64,000 bases of DNA from Halobacterium sp. KA-4 (GCF_021028995.1 NZ_JAJJZG010000010.1:48209-112208); one strand, 5' to 3'; positions 1-8,997 are shown, counted from the first letter of the stretch. Made by a program: numbers and translations. The notes: generated by a model from the letters alone, not told the origin.

Positions 1-632
1 GCGAACGCTGCAGAGCTCGTCGCAATCTGTGTGACTGCATACCGATATTCAGTTTCAGTCACCGTCTCAGCACGTACCTGGACGCGGTACACCGAGTCGC
101 CATCGCGAATGAACTCGTACTGCTGTCGTGGAACCAGCACCGAGGCGTCGGCTGTGCCATCCGGATACAGATGCCGTGTCCCGATGTCGAACCCATCGCC
201 ATCCTGTGGCTCACCCGCGGGTGGGATAACGCCAGCCAGCGCAGTTTGATCAACAGCCGGCAGGTCGACGTATCCGATTGTCGCGTTCGCGTCCGACGTC
301 GCGGGGTCGTAATCCACCTGAATGGTGTAGCCCGTTCGCTCCCGGCTGGCACCTGCGGTCATTGAGACTTCGTAGTAGTGATCGTCCAATCGAATGGGCT
401 CATCGAGGCGAATCGGTGGGGCGGTTCCAGCGACGGTTGCAGATCCGTTTGCGACGGCGTCCGTGATCGTCTCATACCCTTGGGAAGTGGGCGAGAGTGT
501 TCGAGACATCTCATCGCTCAGCGCTTGCGGTGTCGCTTCCCGCATATCGAGCACGTTCGCGGGATGCGCACAGCCGGCAAGTGGAACGGTAAGGAGGGCT
601 GTTGTCCCGGCGAGGAATGTTCGGCGGTGCAC
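1..632 (-). CDS. Secreted lipoprotein (Tat/lipobox), 3' end outside window
   Basis: The reading frame is open on the minus strand from a GTG at 632 to the window edge, about 210 codons. It begins M-HRRTFLAG, a twin-arginine motif, followed by a hydrophobic stretch and a lipobox ending LAGC near residue 21, so the product is probably exported by Tat and lipid-anchored to the outer face of the membrane. The rest is Thr/Asp-rich and beta-like with no domain I recognise. Codons upstream of 632 stay open, but only this start gives a normal signal peptide. Function unknown. The call rests on my own reading of the frame, because the gene has no stop inside the window. Confidence 0.7.
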   Translation of the reverse strand, partial: MHRRTFLAGTTALLTVPLAGCAHPANVLDMREATPQALSDEMSRTLSPTSQGYETITDAVANGSATVAGTAPPIRLDEPIRLDDHYYEVSMTAGASRERTGYTIQVDYDPATSDANATIGYVDLPAVDQTALAGVIPPAGEPQDGDGFDIGTRHLYPDGTADASVLVPRQQYEFIRDGDSVYRVQVRAETVTETEYRYAVTQIATSSAAF

Positions 633-801
633 AGTAATGGCTGTCTCGTTGTCCAAGAAAACGCTTGCGAGGAGTTGCGTGCTCAGCAACACTGGCCGCT
701 CCCGGGGCTTCGAAACCGAGAGTATGGAAGTTGGAAGGCTAAAACCTCGCCCTCTATGACGGGGAGGGTGTCAATGAAGCGTGAATGCTGCGTTTGAGGC
801 C

Positions 802-1104
802 GTCAGCTACCCACGAGTAAACTGGTGGGCTTGTCGGTGGACTCCCGAGTTTCGCGCTCCACAGTCGAAAGCCCCACGCCCCCTGCTTTCTAACAGGAGG
901 CTTTCTCAGGTGGCTTCCCGGCTGGGAGTCGGAGCGACTCGTTCAGCGTCCCCGACTTCGGGGGCTGGCTGACAGACAGCCCGTCCCACCGATCACGTCT
1001 GGACCGCTGGGACATGCTTCTAATTGGGGCTCGAAGTCACATCAAACTTACGCGCTTGCTCCCACGACTGAAGTCGTGGGCTTCCGCGCTGGTATCGCTG
1101 TGAC
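802..1104 (-). mobile_element. IS200/IS605-type mini-element (copy A), omega-RNA-like, no transposase
   Basis: This 303-bp sequence has a full-length relative at 61466-61766 (roughly 80% alike by eye) and shares its first ~190 bp with the region just 3' of tnpB at 62128-62317. On the minus strand it starts with a hairpin (CCCACGACTTCAGTCGTGGG, 1061-1080), has several internal stem-forming blocks, and ends with a second hairpin at about 810-831 and the terminal bases GCTGAC. Subterminal hairpins without terminal inverted repeats are typical of IS200/IS605 ends. It carries neither tnpA nor tnpB, so it looks like a non-autonomous derivative (a PATE/MITE-like element) that kept the guide-RNA part. 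A further weak hairpin (CCCTC...GAGGG) lies just outside, near 750-771. Confidence 0.72.
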
Positions 1105-1938
1105 GATGGGGACGCTGATGGTGGCGAGAACGATGACACCGACGAGTGCTGCGACGGCGACGGCGATGAGTGCGATTGGCGTGAGTGCGGCGCCAAAGAC
1201 TGCGAGCCCGAGGGGGACTGCAACGATCGCACTGGCGAGGCTGAAGATGATGCCGGCGCCGACTAGCAGGACGATTTTCACGAGGACGTACACGGCGAAC
1301 TCCCGCCATTCAGCGCGTAGTGTTGGCCAGAAGCGCCGCCAGTTAGCGAGGACGCCGCCGCCGTGTTCGGCCATCAGCGGCACGACGAACGCGGTGGTGA
1401 ATTCCGCAACCAGCGCTGTAGTCGCGCTAACGACGGCTAACAGCGGGATTGTCACAACGAGTGCGAGCAGCGAGATGACGACGTCCGTTGACGCCGCAAA
1501 GATGATGGGGGCAACGACGGCGGCGACTGCGAGCAGGACGGCGATGGTGATGGCGAGTCGGAAGCCGAACAGTCGCAGCCCTGCGCCGAGTCGGGTGCGG
1601 AATGGGCCACGGAGGCGAACCGTCCGGGAACGAAGAACGTCGACGAGGACGAACTCCATGACGGAGCCGATGATTGCGAACAGGAGTGTGACGACGAGGG
1701 CGATGGTGAGCAGTGAGAGGGCGGCCGCGATGAATTGTGGGTCGGTGAGCAGGCGGCCGTATTCGGCGACTATCTGCGGTGGGACGTCCACGGAGACGGT
1801 AGGTGTCTGGGGTGGGGAGAGGCCCGCGAACATCGCGATGATGGCGAGCCGGACCCACGTCCAGGCGTCAACTGGCAGCAGCAACGACTGGGTTTCGGCG
1901 AGGGCGTCGTCGAGCGAATCGACCGCGTACCACGACAT
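1048..1938 (-). CDS. DUF7544-like polytopic membrane protein, 3' end replaced by mini-element
   Basis: The protein has 296 residues as it now reads. The true start is probably the ATG at 1938 (M-SWYAVDSLDDAL); an earlier in-frame start would add an Arg/Pro-rich, non-coding-like stretch. It has a WYA/aromatic N-terminus, then about six hydrophobic segments rich in Ala, Val and Leu, as in haloarchaeal DUF7544 membrane proteins of unknown function. The frame runs into mobile element copy A after the residues SVPIVTA, and the last ~15 codons are element DNA. The expected C-terminal membrane segment is missing. It is probably a truncated, possibly non-functional gene. The family name is from memory. 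Confidence 0.65.
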   Translation of the reverse strand: MSWYAVDSLDDALAETQSLLLPVDAWTWVRLAIIAMFAGLSPPQTPTVSVDVPPQIVAEYGRLLTDPQFIAAALSLLTIALVVTLLFAIIGSVMEFVLVDVLRSRTVRLRGPFRTRLGAGLRLFGFRLAITIAVLLAVAAVVAPIIFAASTDVVISLLALVVTIPLLAVVSATTALVAEFTTAFVVPLMAEHGGGVLANWRRFWPTLRAEWREFAVYVLVKIVLLVGAGIIFSLASAIVAVPLGLAVFGAALTPIALIAVAVAALVGVIVLATISVPIVTAIPARKPTTSVVGASA

Positions 1939-2048
1939 ACGCGGCTGTATGCTGCGGCACGCGAAAAAGATGGGTGGCCGTTCGATAGGTTGTCGCGTCA
2001 CGGGGGGCCGCGATAGGTTTTTGGAGTGTGCACGGCTACGCTCGGAGT

Positions 2049-2669
2049 ATGGCCCCAGCCGGCGACGCGGATTCCGACGAATCCGTTCTCTCTGCGGATG
2101 AACTCGATATTGAGGCCCGCGAAGAGGTCGCCTCAATCGGGGACGACCGATACGTCATCGGTCCTGACGGCCCGCCAAGCACATCAGAACCCACGGAGGA
2201 CAACGATGACGACGACGAGCGTACGGACGCCCGTGAGGAACGCAACCCAGACGAATCATCTGACGACTCAGAAGCGAATGCGACGCGATCGTCTGGGTCG
2301 CGGCGCGTGACAGGCCGAGATGTGAAGCGGTGGCTCGGCAACGAACTTAGCGAGCACAACAGCGAGTATGCGTATCGGATCGCTGCAAAATCCGGGGGGT
2401 CAATCAATCACCAGCAGCTTGCAACCGATGATATTGGCGCGGCCTTCGATGGCCTCCTTGTCTGGTACGCCCAACAGATTTCCTCAGGCACACCCGTTGA
2501 TGAGGCGCTTGGCATCCTTCTCTCGGAATCCAGCGTGCAGGCACGGTATCCGACATCCCGGCTGATCGCGTACCTTGAGGAAAACGATCTTGGCCCCGAT
2601 GATTCGATTCGGGATCTTGTTGACACCGTCTCCGAGGATGACGGCCTTGTCTTCCCGCGGCGCCGCTAG
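2049..2669 (+). CDS. DUF7500-type haloarchaeal protein next to che genes
   Basis: The protein has 206 residues from the ATG at 2049 (M-APAGDADSDESVL). An AT-rich TATA-like run sits about 30 nt upstream, which favours this start over the GTG at 2028. The N-terminus carries an LSADELDIEAREEVASIGDD-like segment typical of DUF7500, followed by a long Asp/Glu/Ser linker (about residues 45-85) and an alpha-helical C-terminal domain of about 110 residues with no recognised catalytic motif. It lies immediately upstream of cheY in the same direction, so a signalling or motility role is likely but inferred. There are no membrane segments or signal peptide. Confidence 0.65.
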   Translation: MAPAGDADSDESVLSADELDIEAREEVASIGDDRYVIGPDGPPSTSEPTEDNDDDDERTDAREERNPDESSDDSEANATRSSGSRRVTGRDVKRWLGNELSEHNSEYAYRIAAKSGGSINHQQLATDDIGAAFDGLLVWYAQQISSGTPVDEALGILLSESSVQARYPTSRLIAYLEENDLGPDDSIRDLVDTVSEDDGLVFPRRR

Positions 2670-2707
2670 CAATCCCAATTTCCACGAGTGATAGCTGGGG
2701 AGGAGAA

Positions 2708-2714
2708 TTTATTA
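2708..2714 (+). promoter_or_regulatory. TATA box for cheY
   Basis: The sequence TTTATTA is centred about 29 nt upstream of the cheY ATG. That is the spacing expected for a haloarchaeal promoter giving a leaderless or near-leaderless mRNA. Confidence 0.5.
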
Positions 2715-2739
2715 GACGGACTCGGTTAGAGTGGGGTGT

Positions 2740-3120
2740 ATGGCGAAGCAGGTTCTGTTGGTGGATGATTCCGAATTTATGCGGAACTTGCTTCGTGAGA
2801 TCCTCGAACGAGAATTCGAGATTGTTGGCGGGGCTGAAAACGGGGTTGAAGCCGTGGAGATGTACAAAGAGTACGACCCTGATGTAGTGATCATGGATAT
2901 CCTGTTGCCGATTCGGAACGGGATTGAGGCAACAGCGGACATCAAATCCTACGACCCCAATGCACACATCATCATGTGTACGAGCGTCAGCCAAGAGGAC
3001 AAAATGAAGCAGGCTGTGAAAGCGGGTGCAGACGGCTACATCACCAAGCCATTCCAGAAACCCAGCGTCATGGACGCCATCTCCGACGTCCTCGCCGTCA
3101 ACAATGCCTCAAACAACTAA
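2740..3120 (+). CDS. cheY: Chemotaxis response regulator CheY
   Basis: This is a 126-residue single receiver domain. The acidic pair D9/D10, the phosphoacceptor D53 in IMDILLP, T81 in the MCTS strand and K103 in TKPF are all present, which is the complete phosphorylation site of the CheY family. CheY accepts phosphate from CheA and in archaea reaches the archaellum motor through CheF. The ATG at 2740 is preferred over the GTG at 2731 because it begins right at the conserved MAKQVLLVDD and fits the TATA box. cheA follows after a 163-nt gap, where many haloarchaea have cheB. Confidence 0.95.
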   Translation: MAKQVLLVDDSEFMRNLLREILEREFEIVGGAENGVEAVEMYKEYDPDVVIMDILLPIRNGIEATADIKSYDPNAHIIMCTSVSQEDKMKQAVKAGADGYITKPFQKPSVMDAISDVLAVNNASNN

Positions 3121-3139
3121 CCACTCACAACCTCTGGCG

Positions 3140-3211
3140 AGTATCCACAGCCAGCGAGATCACTCCATAGTTCGTGGACGTGGAGAACACGGCGGTACTG
3201 GTGTGGATACT
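3140..3211. repeat. 10-bp inverted repeat in the cheY-cheA gap
   Basis: AGTATCCACA (3140-3149) and TGTGGATACT (3202-3211) are perfect reverse complements separated by 52 nt, with a smaller CTCCA...TGGAG stem inside. The gap between cheY and cheA (3121-3283) otherwise holds no open reading frame. The pair could form a long RNA stem controlling cheA expression or be a deletion scar; the sequence does not decide. Confidence 0.5.
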
Positions 3212-3283
3212 AGCATAGACGGGAGACCGGCCAGCATGGGTGCTGGAATACCTCGTCTGAATGGGTCGTGGTGGGGTGTTTGA

Positions 3284-5272
3284 ATGGACGATCATTTGGA
3301 TGCGTTTGTTCGTGAAGGCAACCATCATCTTACGGCCCTCAATGAAGTGTTGGTTGAGCTTGGGGAGGATCCTGATAGTGAGGAAGCGGTTGCGGAGTTC
3401 TTCCGGCGTATTCACACGCTGAAGGGGATGTTCAGTGCGATGGGCTTCGACGCTGCTAGTGACCTCGCGCATGCGATTGAGGATCTGGTAGCCGAGATCC
3501 AACAGGATGACCTCGCAGTGACCCAGGATCGAAGAAGTCGTCTTGCCGAGGGCGTTGCTGAACTTGCCGAGTGTCTTGTGGAAATCGAAGCGAGCGGCAT
3601 CATCCAGCGAGACGTCTCCGCGACGATTACCGCACTGCGTGCCGACCTCGATGCAAGCGACGCTGGCGTGGAGGCGGCTGTATCAGATGGTTCTGCGGGG
3701 GTTTCGGGGGATCCGTTCGGTATTGTGGATCGTGGGGTTGTTGAGCGTGTTGACGGGCATGTTTTCCATATTCGCGTTGAGATTGGTGAGTCGCCGTTTC
3801 GTGGAGTGGATGGGATGTTGGTGCTTGAGGCCGCCACTGATGCGTTTGACGTACTGGGAACCCGGCCCAGTCAGGACGCGATTACCGCTGGCGAGTACGA
3901 GACTGAGTTTGATTTGGTTGTTGCCAGCAAGAACGCCGATATCGAAGCGACCGTTCAGGCATTCCCGAAGCTCGCTGATGCGACGATTACCGAACTTGAC
4001 CCAGCAGACACAACCGACACCGAGACGCCAACTGATTTGAAGGATTCACCACTGGAGGCAATCAGCCGTGAGGGCGCCGAGACTGGCGACGCCAATGGCG
4101 TAGCCGACGCGGTGGGTGAAGCCGTGATGGCAGCGTCGGATACCGCGGTGCAGTCAGTTACTGTGGACGCCGACTCCCTCGAGGAGCTCTCCGAACTCGT
4201 CGACCGACTCTTCCTCACGCAACGCCAACGAGAGAACGAGTATAGCGGCCAGCAGGGTGGCTCGGTTGGTGATCTTGGAGTGATTGCTGGGCGGTTGCAG
4301 GAGACGGTGTTGGATATGCGGTTGCGTCCGGTAGAGACGATTACTGCGGAGTTCTCACGGCTGGCCAACGGTCTCGCAGAAGATCAGGGGAAAGATATTG
4401 AGTTCGTGGTTACGGGCGAGGATGTTGTCCTTGATTACACGCGCCTTGCGGCGCTTCGCGGGCCACTACTGCATTTGCTGCGGAACGCCATCGACCACGG
4501 CATCGAGTCCCCAGAGGAACGGCAAGCGAATGGGAAAGCTCCTGCAGGGACGGTGGTCCTCGCAGCGAAGCGCGACCGCGACCACGTCACCATTGAGGTT
4601 CGGGACGATGGCTGCGGTCTTGACCACGAACAACTCCGAGAAACAGCCATCAACAAGGGAATCAAAACCCAAGCAGACATCGAGGAACTCTCCGATGCTG
4701 AAGTGGCAGAGCTCATCTTCGAGCCCGGGTTCTCGACAACTGATTCGGTGACAGACCTCTCAGGGCGTGGCGTCGGCTTGGATGCCGTCCAAGAGACAAT
4801 TTCAGACCTGGATGGGTCTGTCTCAGTCTCCAGCGAGCCTGGAGCGGGAACAACAGTAACGATGACGTTCCCCGGCGCTGTCGCTATCCAAGATGTCGTA
4901 TTCCTCGAGTGCGGCGGCCGGGAATACGGGATTCCCAGCGAGGATGTCGTTGAGGTGTCGCAGCTGCGTTCAGTTGAGACGATTGACAGCGAGAACGTAC
5001 TTTCGGACGGCAAGACGGACTATTCTCTCGTCTGGCTTGACGACGCACTGAACGTCACTAATGGGACGCGGGAAGATAATGGCATGCTCGTCTACATTCA
5101 TTCCGGGGACCACCAGATTGCGGTCCACTGCGATGACATTCGACGCCAACAAGAAGTCCTCCTCAAGCCCTTCGAGAAGGAGGTTTCAAACGACTCTGTC
5201 TTCTCGGGCGTGGCACTCCCCACGGACGGCGATGTCGACCCAATGCTGGATGTCGCCGTTCTCGATTCGTGA
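3284..5272 (+). CDS. cheA: Chemotaxis histidine kinase CheA
   Basis: The protein has 662 residues in the usual CheA order. The P1 phosphotransfer domain has H44 in the RRIHTLKG motif. A central region of about residues 140-240 probably holds the CheY-docking P2 part. A dimerisation helix pair follows (about 280-350), then the HATPase domain with N box LLRNAIDHGIE, G1 box DDGCG and G2 box GRGVGLDAV, and a CheW-like C-terminal domain that docks to receptors and CheW. It autophosphorylates on H44 and passes the phosphate to CheY. It has its own ATG 163 nt after cheY. No cheB, cheR, cheW, cheC or cheD is seen in this window, so they must lie elsewhere. Confidence 0.95.
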   Translation: MDDHLDAFVREGNHHLTALNEVLVELGEDPDSEEAVAEFFRRIHTLKGMFSAMGFDAASDLAHAIEDLVAEIQQDDLAVTQDRRSRLAEGVAELAECLVEIEASGIIQRDVSATITALRADLDASDAGVEAAVSDGSAGVSGDPFGIVDRGVVERVDGHVFHIRVEIGESPFRGVDGMLVLEAATDAFDVLGTRPSQDAITAGEYETEFDLVVASKNADIEATVQAFPKLADATITELDPADTTDTETPTDLKDSPLEAISREGAETGDANGVADAVGEAVMAASDTAVQSVTVDADSLEELSELVDRLFLTQRQRENEYSGQQGGSVGDLGVIAGRLQETVLDMRLRPVETITAEFSRLANGLAEDQGKDIEFVVTGEDVVLDYTRLAALRGPLLHLLRNAIDHGIESPEERQANGKAPAGTVVLAAKRDRDHVTIEVRDDGCGLDHEQLRETAINKGIKTQADIEELSDAEVAELIFEPGFSTTDSVTDLSGRGVGLDAVQETISDLDGSVSVSSEPGAGTTVTMTFPGAVAIQDVVFLECGGREYGIPSEDVVEVSQLRSVETIDSENVLSDGKTDYSLVWLDDALNVTNGTREDNGMLVYIHSGDHQIAVHCDDIRRQQEVLLKPFEKEVSNDSVFSGVALPTDGDVDPMLDVAVLDS

Positions 5273-5356
5273 GTTTAGTGCTTGTTAGGCGTGGCTCCCG
5301 TGGTCAAAGCATATCGGTGATATTGCTGTAGAGCGCGTGCGGTAGGTGGAGGCCGG

Positions 5357-6226
5357 CTACTCTTCGTTGATAGCTTCGCTGGCGATGTTTCGACCACGAG
5401 TCTTCATCGTGACTTCGCGGCGTTTGCGGACTTCCTCAAGCACGTCGGCTTCGATGAGGCGCTCGAAAATGGCCTCGACTTCGTCAACGTCCATCCCGAG
5501 GAAGTCTGGGATTTCAAACGATGAGACACCCGAGTACAGCGCCATCAGTACGCGTTTTTCTGTCTCGGATAGCTCCACTGACCCCTGGCTTTTCTGGGCT
5601 TCCTTCGTGAGCAGCGACTCCAGCACCGAACACGTACGCGGGTCACTGGAGAGGTACGTCTGCACGCTTGTGCCCTCGATGGTATGCTCAACTTTCAGCA
5701 CGGGGCGTTTTTCGCCTTTGACTTCCAGTGATGTGCCTTCCGCGGACCCAACGTCATCCAGGTCGATCGAGATGAACGAGCCGTTCTGCATGGCGACGTT
5801 CAACTGGTCGTCATCAACTTTGATGCGTGCACGTTCAAACGCTTCCTCTTGGACGACTCCACCCTGTACTGCGGGGTGTTTCACATGGAGTTCCGTTTTG
5901 TCGAGTAGCGCGCCGTAGAGTTTTGTTTCGAAGTCCTCGGTGTTCTCATTCATCGAGATTAAGACGACGCTCTCGTTGGTCAACTGGAGGGTGACGTAGT
6001 CGCTGACCTTCGCGACCGTCTGGTTGACATCATACCGGCCGCTCAGACTCGACACATTCGACAGTGGGAGCGATCGCTTGCCGTCGTTACCGGCGAGGAT
6101 GATGCGCTTGTTCGACAGCAGGATGCGGCCGTTCGTCCACGACGCATCCTTCAATTGGCGGCCTTCTTTGACCGCCTGCAAGAACTTGCCCGCCCCATCA
6201 ACGATCTTGTACTCAGACTCGCTCAT
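5357..6226 (-). CDS. cheF: Archaeal chemotaxis adaptor CheF (DUF439)
   Basis: The protein has 289 residues from the ATG at 6226 (M-SESEYKIVDG); upstream in-frame codons are not conserved-looking. It has the DUF439 pattern: an N-terminal region with KDASWTNGRILLSNKRIIL, a beta-rich middle, and a C-terminal winged-helix-like segment (LSETEKRVLMALYSG). CheF proteins bind CheY and the archaellum platform in Halobacterium salinarum, bridging signal and motor. It is convergent with cheA (84-nt gap) and downstream of the HEAT-repeat gene. A TATA-like GTTATATG lies near 6330. Only one cheF copy is seen here, whereas H. salinarum has two. Confidence 0.9.
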   Translation of the reverse strand: MSESEYKIVDGAGKFLQAVKEGRQLKDASWTNGRILLSNKRIILAGNDGKRSLPLSNVSSLSGRYDVNQTVAKVSDYVTLQLTNESVVLISMNENTEDFETKLYGALLDKTELHVKHPAVQGGVVQEEAFERARIKVDDDQLNVAMQNGSFISIDLDDVGSAEGTSLEVKGEKRPVLKVEHTIEGTSVQTYLSSDPRTCSVLESLLTKEAQKSQGSVELSETEKRVLMALYSGVSSFEIPDFLGMDVDEVEAIFERLIEADVLEEVRKRREVTMKTRGRNIASEAINEE

Positions 6227-6405
6227 TCCTCTCCGGTGACCGGATGTCGTGCGTCCCAACCACGTCGGTTGTGTGCCTGGCCCGACGGATCCGTGCTCAT
6301 TGCTTGCGATAGTTATTCTGCTGGCGCATATAACGCTTTGCGTGCAATTCTCGCAATTGAAACCCGAAGCACAGACCCCGACTGCGCTATCCCGTTACGG
6401 GGTTG

Positions 6406-7629
6406 TCAGGTGTGGCCGCCGAGCTTCGAGATCGCCGAAAACGCTCGCCGCCGAACATCCTCGTTGTCCGTCTCATCAACGAGTTTCTCCAAGCGCTTCC
6501 GTGAACGGCGACCACCAACTTTCCCAAGCGTGAACGCCGCCATTGCAACCGCATCCTCACTGTATTCGTCCTTGTCGATCACCTCAAGCAGGTAGTTCTC
6601 AACCAATCGATCATCGATTTCCGCCAATCCTGTCGCTGCAAACTGCGACAGCAACTCATCGTCTTCGCCAAGCACGTCCCGCAGCGCTTCGACGGCCTTC
6701 CGCTTTGAGGCGTGCCCGTCCACCACGCGGCCGAGCATCCAGACTGCGTTGCGGCGCTGGTGGATCTGGGAGCCCTCCTCGATGATCGCCACAAGCGACT
6801 CCACCAATGCGGGGTCGCTACGCGCCGCCATCCGATCCACAATCATCTCACGGAGTTCATGGCTGCGATCCGGCGACACATTCGACAGAATCTCAATCAA
6901 CGAAAACACCGCCGTCCGCCGTACGAGGTCACTCTCATCATTGAGGCGCTCGACTAGGGCGTCCACGGGTTTTTCATTCTCAAATTGGCCGAGCGAACTC
7001 ACTGCAGTGCGCCGGATCTGCTCGTGGCCGTCGTCGACAACCTGCAGTAATCCCCGTAGCGCCGTCGAACCGTTTAACCACCCAAGCGCCTCCGCTGCCT
7101 CCTGCCGAACTTGTAGCGGTTCCTCTGGCGACAAACACTCCACAAGCACACCCGCAACAGAAGGCTCCTCAACACGACCGATGGCACGCACAATCCGCGC
7201 ACGCACCTTCGGATGCGGTTCATTCTGGAGACGATGCGCCAGTGGCTCCGCCGTATCCTCGACACCAAGTAGCCCCAGGACGTTCGCTGCGGCCATCCGA
7301 AGTTCAGCAGTGTCCGCATCAAGATTCGCTACAAACGCCTCCGCTTGCGCCCACGTCGCCCCCGTCTCCGGCACAGATTCTCCTAATCCACGCATCAACG
7401 CTTCAATCGCCTCGTGTTGGGTGAGCGCGTCAATCGCTGCTGCACGAACCGTCGCCTCCTCGTCGTCCATCGCCTCAACAAGCGCGTCAATCCCCTCCGA
7501 GTCAAGGTCATCAAGATTGCCGAGAATCTCCGCTGCACGACGCCGCACCGTGTCCTTCTTGCTATTCCGGAGGAGTTCGACGAGCTTCCCGACATCTCCG
7601 GTCCGCTCAAGCCCGTACAGCGATGTCAC
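6406..7629 (-). CDS. HEAT-repeat (PBS lyase-like) protein of the chemotaxis cluster
   Basis: The protein has 407 residues built almost entirely of HEAT-like helical repeats of about 30 residues (for example VRRRAAEILGNL, VRAAAIDAL, VRQEAAEALGWL, IRRTAVSSLGQF, VRRRAFSAISKL). There is no enzymatic motif, so it is probably a scaffold for protein contacts. In H. salinarum a HEAT protein in the same position interacts with the CheF proteins and CheY. Here it sits directly upstream of cheF on the same strand. A T-rich TATA-like stretch at about 7664-7675 precedes its ATG by about 35 nt. The assignment to chemotaxis rests on synteny and family knowledge. Confidence 0.85.
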   Translation of the reverse strand: MTSLYGLERTGDVGKLVELLRNSKKDTVRRRAAEILGNLDDLDSEGIDALVEAMDDEEATVRAAAIDALTQHEAIEALMRGLGESVPETGATWAQAEAFVANLDADTAELRMAAANVLGLLGVEDTAEPLAHRLQNEPHPKVRARIVRAIGRVEEPSVAGVLVECLSPEEPLQVRQEAAEALGWLNGSTALRGLLQVVDDGHEQIRRTAVSSLGQFENEKPVDALVERLNDESDLVRRTAVFSLIEILSNVSPDRSHELREMIVDRMAARSDPALVESLVAIIEEGSQIHQRRNAVWMLGRVVDGHASKRKAVEALRDVLGEDDELLSQFAATGLAEIDDRLVENYLLEVIDKDEYSEDAVAMAAFTLGKVGGRRSRKRLEKLVDETDNEDVRRRAFSAISKLGGHT

Positions 7630-7700
7630 AATTCACCGAACGGTGGGCGACTACAAAATCATGGCGCTCAAAAAATACCGCGGCGAAAGACCAGAGGGCG

Positions 7701-8282
7701 TTACAGCGAAACGTCGTTTTTGTTAGCCAACGATTCAGGGACGTTCGCCACGTACGTAGTCTGTGACCCGTACTGGGTCGTGATCGTCAGTTCAACCGAC
7801 GCACCTGGATCAAGATTCTCGCCAATTTCGCTGGCATCCAGAACGATTCGACTACGGTCGGACTGATTCACTAGTACCGGATCTCCATAAATTATCGATT
7901 CTGTGCTGAAAGTGGTATCGGTGGTGCTATCGGCGTTTTCGTGCGAGAGGGTTGCCGCTGCGTTCGGACCGATCCATTCGATTGTGCTTTTCGTGAGGTT
8001 AATATTATCTGCACCGGCCGCTTGCCGCACCGTTAGATTCACATATTCAACCGAGTCACCAGAGCTTGACACGTTTCCAATAGCTGAAACGACGTTAATT
8101 TGGTTCGAGACCTGTGCACTGGCATCCTCCCCAGTCGCTTCGCCTTGGGCTTGGAGGAGGCTTGCGGTGTTGATCAGAACGCCGGCGGCGATCGCGGCGA
8201 CGAGTACCATCGCGATGAACACGATGAGCGTCCCGATACCAACCTGCCCGCGCTCTTCTTCGTCTGTGATGAATTCGAACAT
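7701..8282 (-). CDS. arlB: Archaellin (archaellum filament protein)
   Basis: The protein has 193 residues from the ATG at 8282. A short acidic class III leader ([12 protein letters not shown]) is followed by [20 protein letters not shown], the conserved N-terminal helix that forms the filament core; prepilin peptidase should cut after G12. The globular part has four N-glycosylation sequons (N70-V-S, N82-L-T, N95-L-T, N139-Q-S), linking it to the AglB locus in this window. It is the only archaellin gene here. The start was chosen because the leader begins there; the in-frame upstream codons do not look coding. It is divergent from the DUF7385 gene, with an A/T-rich promoter-like stretch near 8349-8358. 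Confidence 0.93.
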   Translation of the reverse strand: MFEFITDEEERGQVGIGTLIVFIAMVLVAAIAAGVLINTASLLQAQGEATGEDASAQVSNQINVVSAIGNVSSSGDSVEYVNLTVRQAAGADNINLTKSTIEWIGPNAAATLSHENADSTTDTTFSTESIIYGDPVLVNQSDRSRIVLDASEIGENLDPGASVELTITTQYGSQTTYVANVPESLANKNDVSL

Positions 8283-8438
8283 GATTGTTTGGTTCTTTGC
8301 CCCAACCCGCGCCGGGTTGCTGGGGCGCATCCACAACGAATCCCGAACCTTACTAAAAGGTATGCCCCCGGTTATCAACTATGAAATCCCCATAACCGGG
8401 CGATAAAAGGTTAATGGCAGCCGAATAGACTGACACAG

Positions 8439-8672
8439 ATGACCAACCAGATTGACTTCGAATCGATCCGACATCGCGTAAAGCTACTGCAGGATACGGG
8501 TAACGAGCAGGTATTCGAGAACCGTGATAGTGTCGAGTGTCCAGTCTGCGGGCAAGCATTCACGGAAGCCCTAGTGACAATCGAGCGCACCTGCCAGCTC
8601 TCCCCATCTCCATCAGTTGAACTCTGTCTCGTCCGAGAGTACAAGCGTACTATTGTCTTCACGCACACGTAG
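8439..8672 (+). CDS. DUF7385 family archaellum-cluster protein
   Basis: This small 77-residue protein opens TNQIDFESIRHRVKLLQDTG and contains one CPVCG knuckle near residue 34, with a second lone Cys later, so it might bind zinc only as a dimer. The pattern matches small proteins found beside archaellin genes in haloarchaea (DUF7385). A good TATA box (GATAAAAGGT, 8402-8411) lies about 30 nt before the ATG. It is the first gene on the plus strand leading into the arl operon. Function unknown; regulation or assembly of archaella is inferred from position only. Confidence 0.75.
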   Translation: MTNQIDFESIRHRVKLLQDTGNEQVFENRDSVECPVCGQAFTEALVTIERTCQLSPSPSVELCLVREYKRTIVFTHT

Positions 8673-8743
8673 CGAGCGCAATTCTAAGAAATGGTAACTA
8701 CGGGGAAATCTTTTATAGCTACTTAGTCCGTCTTTAGGCACGA

Positions 8744-8980
8744 ATGCCGGGAACGCTCCAGGGACAACTCAGCCGGACGAAAGCGCTGCTTTCGACAGAG
8801 GATACCGCCCAGTTTGTTTCCGGCAACCAACACAGACACTCAGCGCCCGTCTGGAATAGCTACCAGTTCGAAAGTGCCCGTATCAACTCACTCCCCATAG
8901 GCGAAGCGCGTGACCACCGTTGCTGTTTGAGTGATAACGCACTACCAGCGCAAAGAAACCGTGGCCGGAATGACACCTAG
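8744..8980 (+). CDS. Small hypothetical protein upstream of arl motor genes
   Basis: This 78-codon frame starts at an ATG that sits about 30 nt after a strong TATA box (TTTTATA, 8711-8717), so a leaderless transcript should begin near it. The product is polar with no recognised domain, and codon third positions are only mildly GC-rich, weaker than in its neighbours. It could be a real small gene, the degenerate start of a larger lost gene, or simply leader RNA of the arl operon. Confidence 0.35.
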   Translation: MPGTLQGQLSRTKALLSTEDTAQFVSGNQHRHSAPVWNSYQFESARINSLPIGEARDHRCCLSDNALPAQRNRGRNDT

Positions 8981-8997
8981 GTGGGACAGAGGAGATT

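Noticed and set aside
1076..2101. 341-codon plus-strand frame
   Set aside because: It is the antisense shadow of the DUF7544-like membrane gene; its Thr/Arg/Ser-rich product has no domain.
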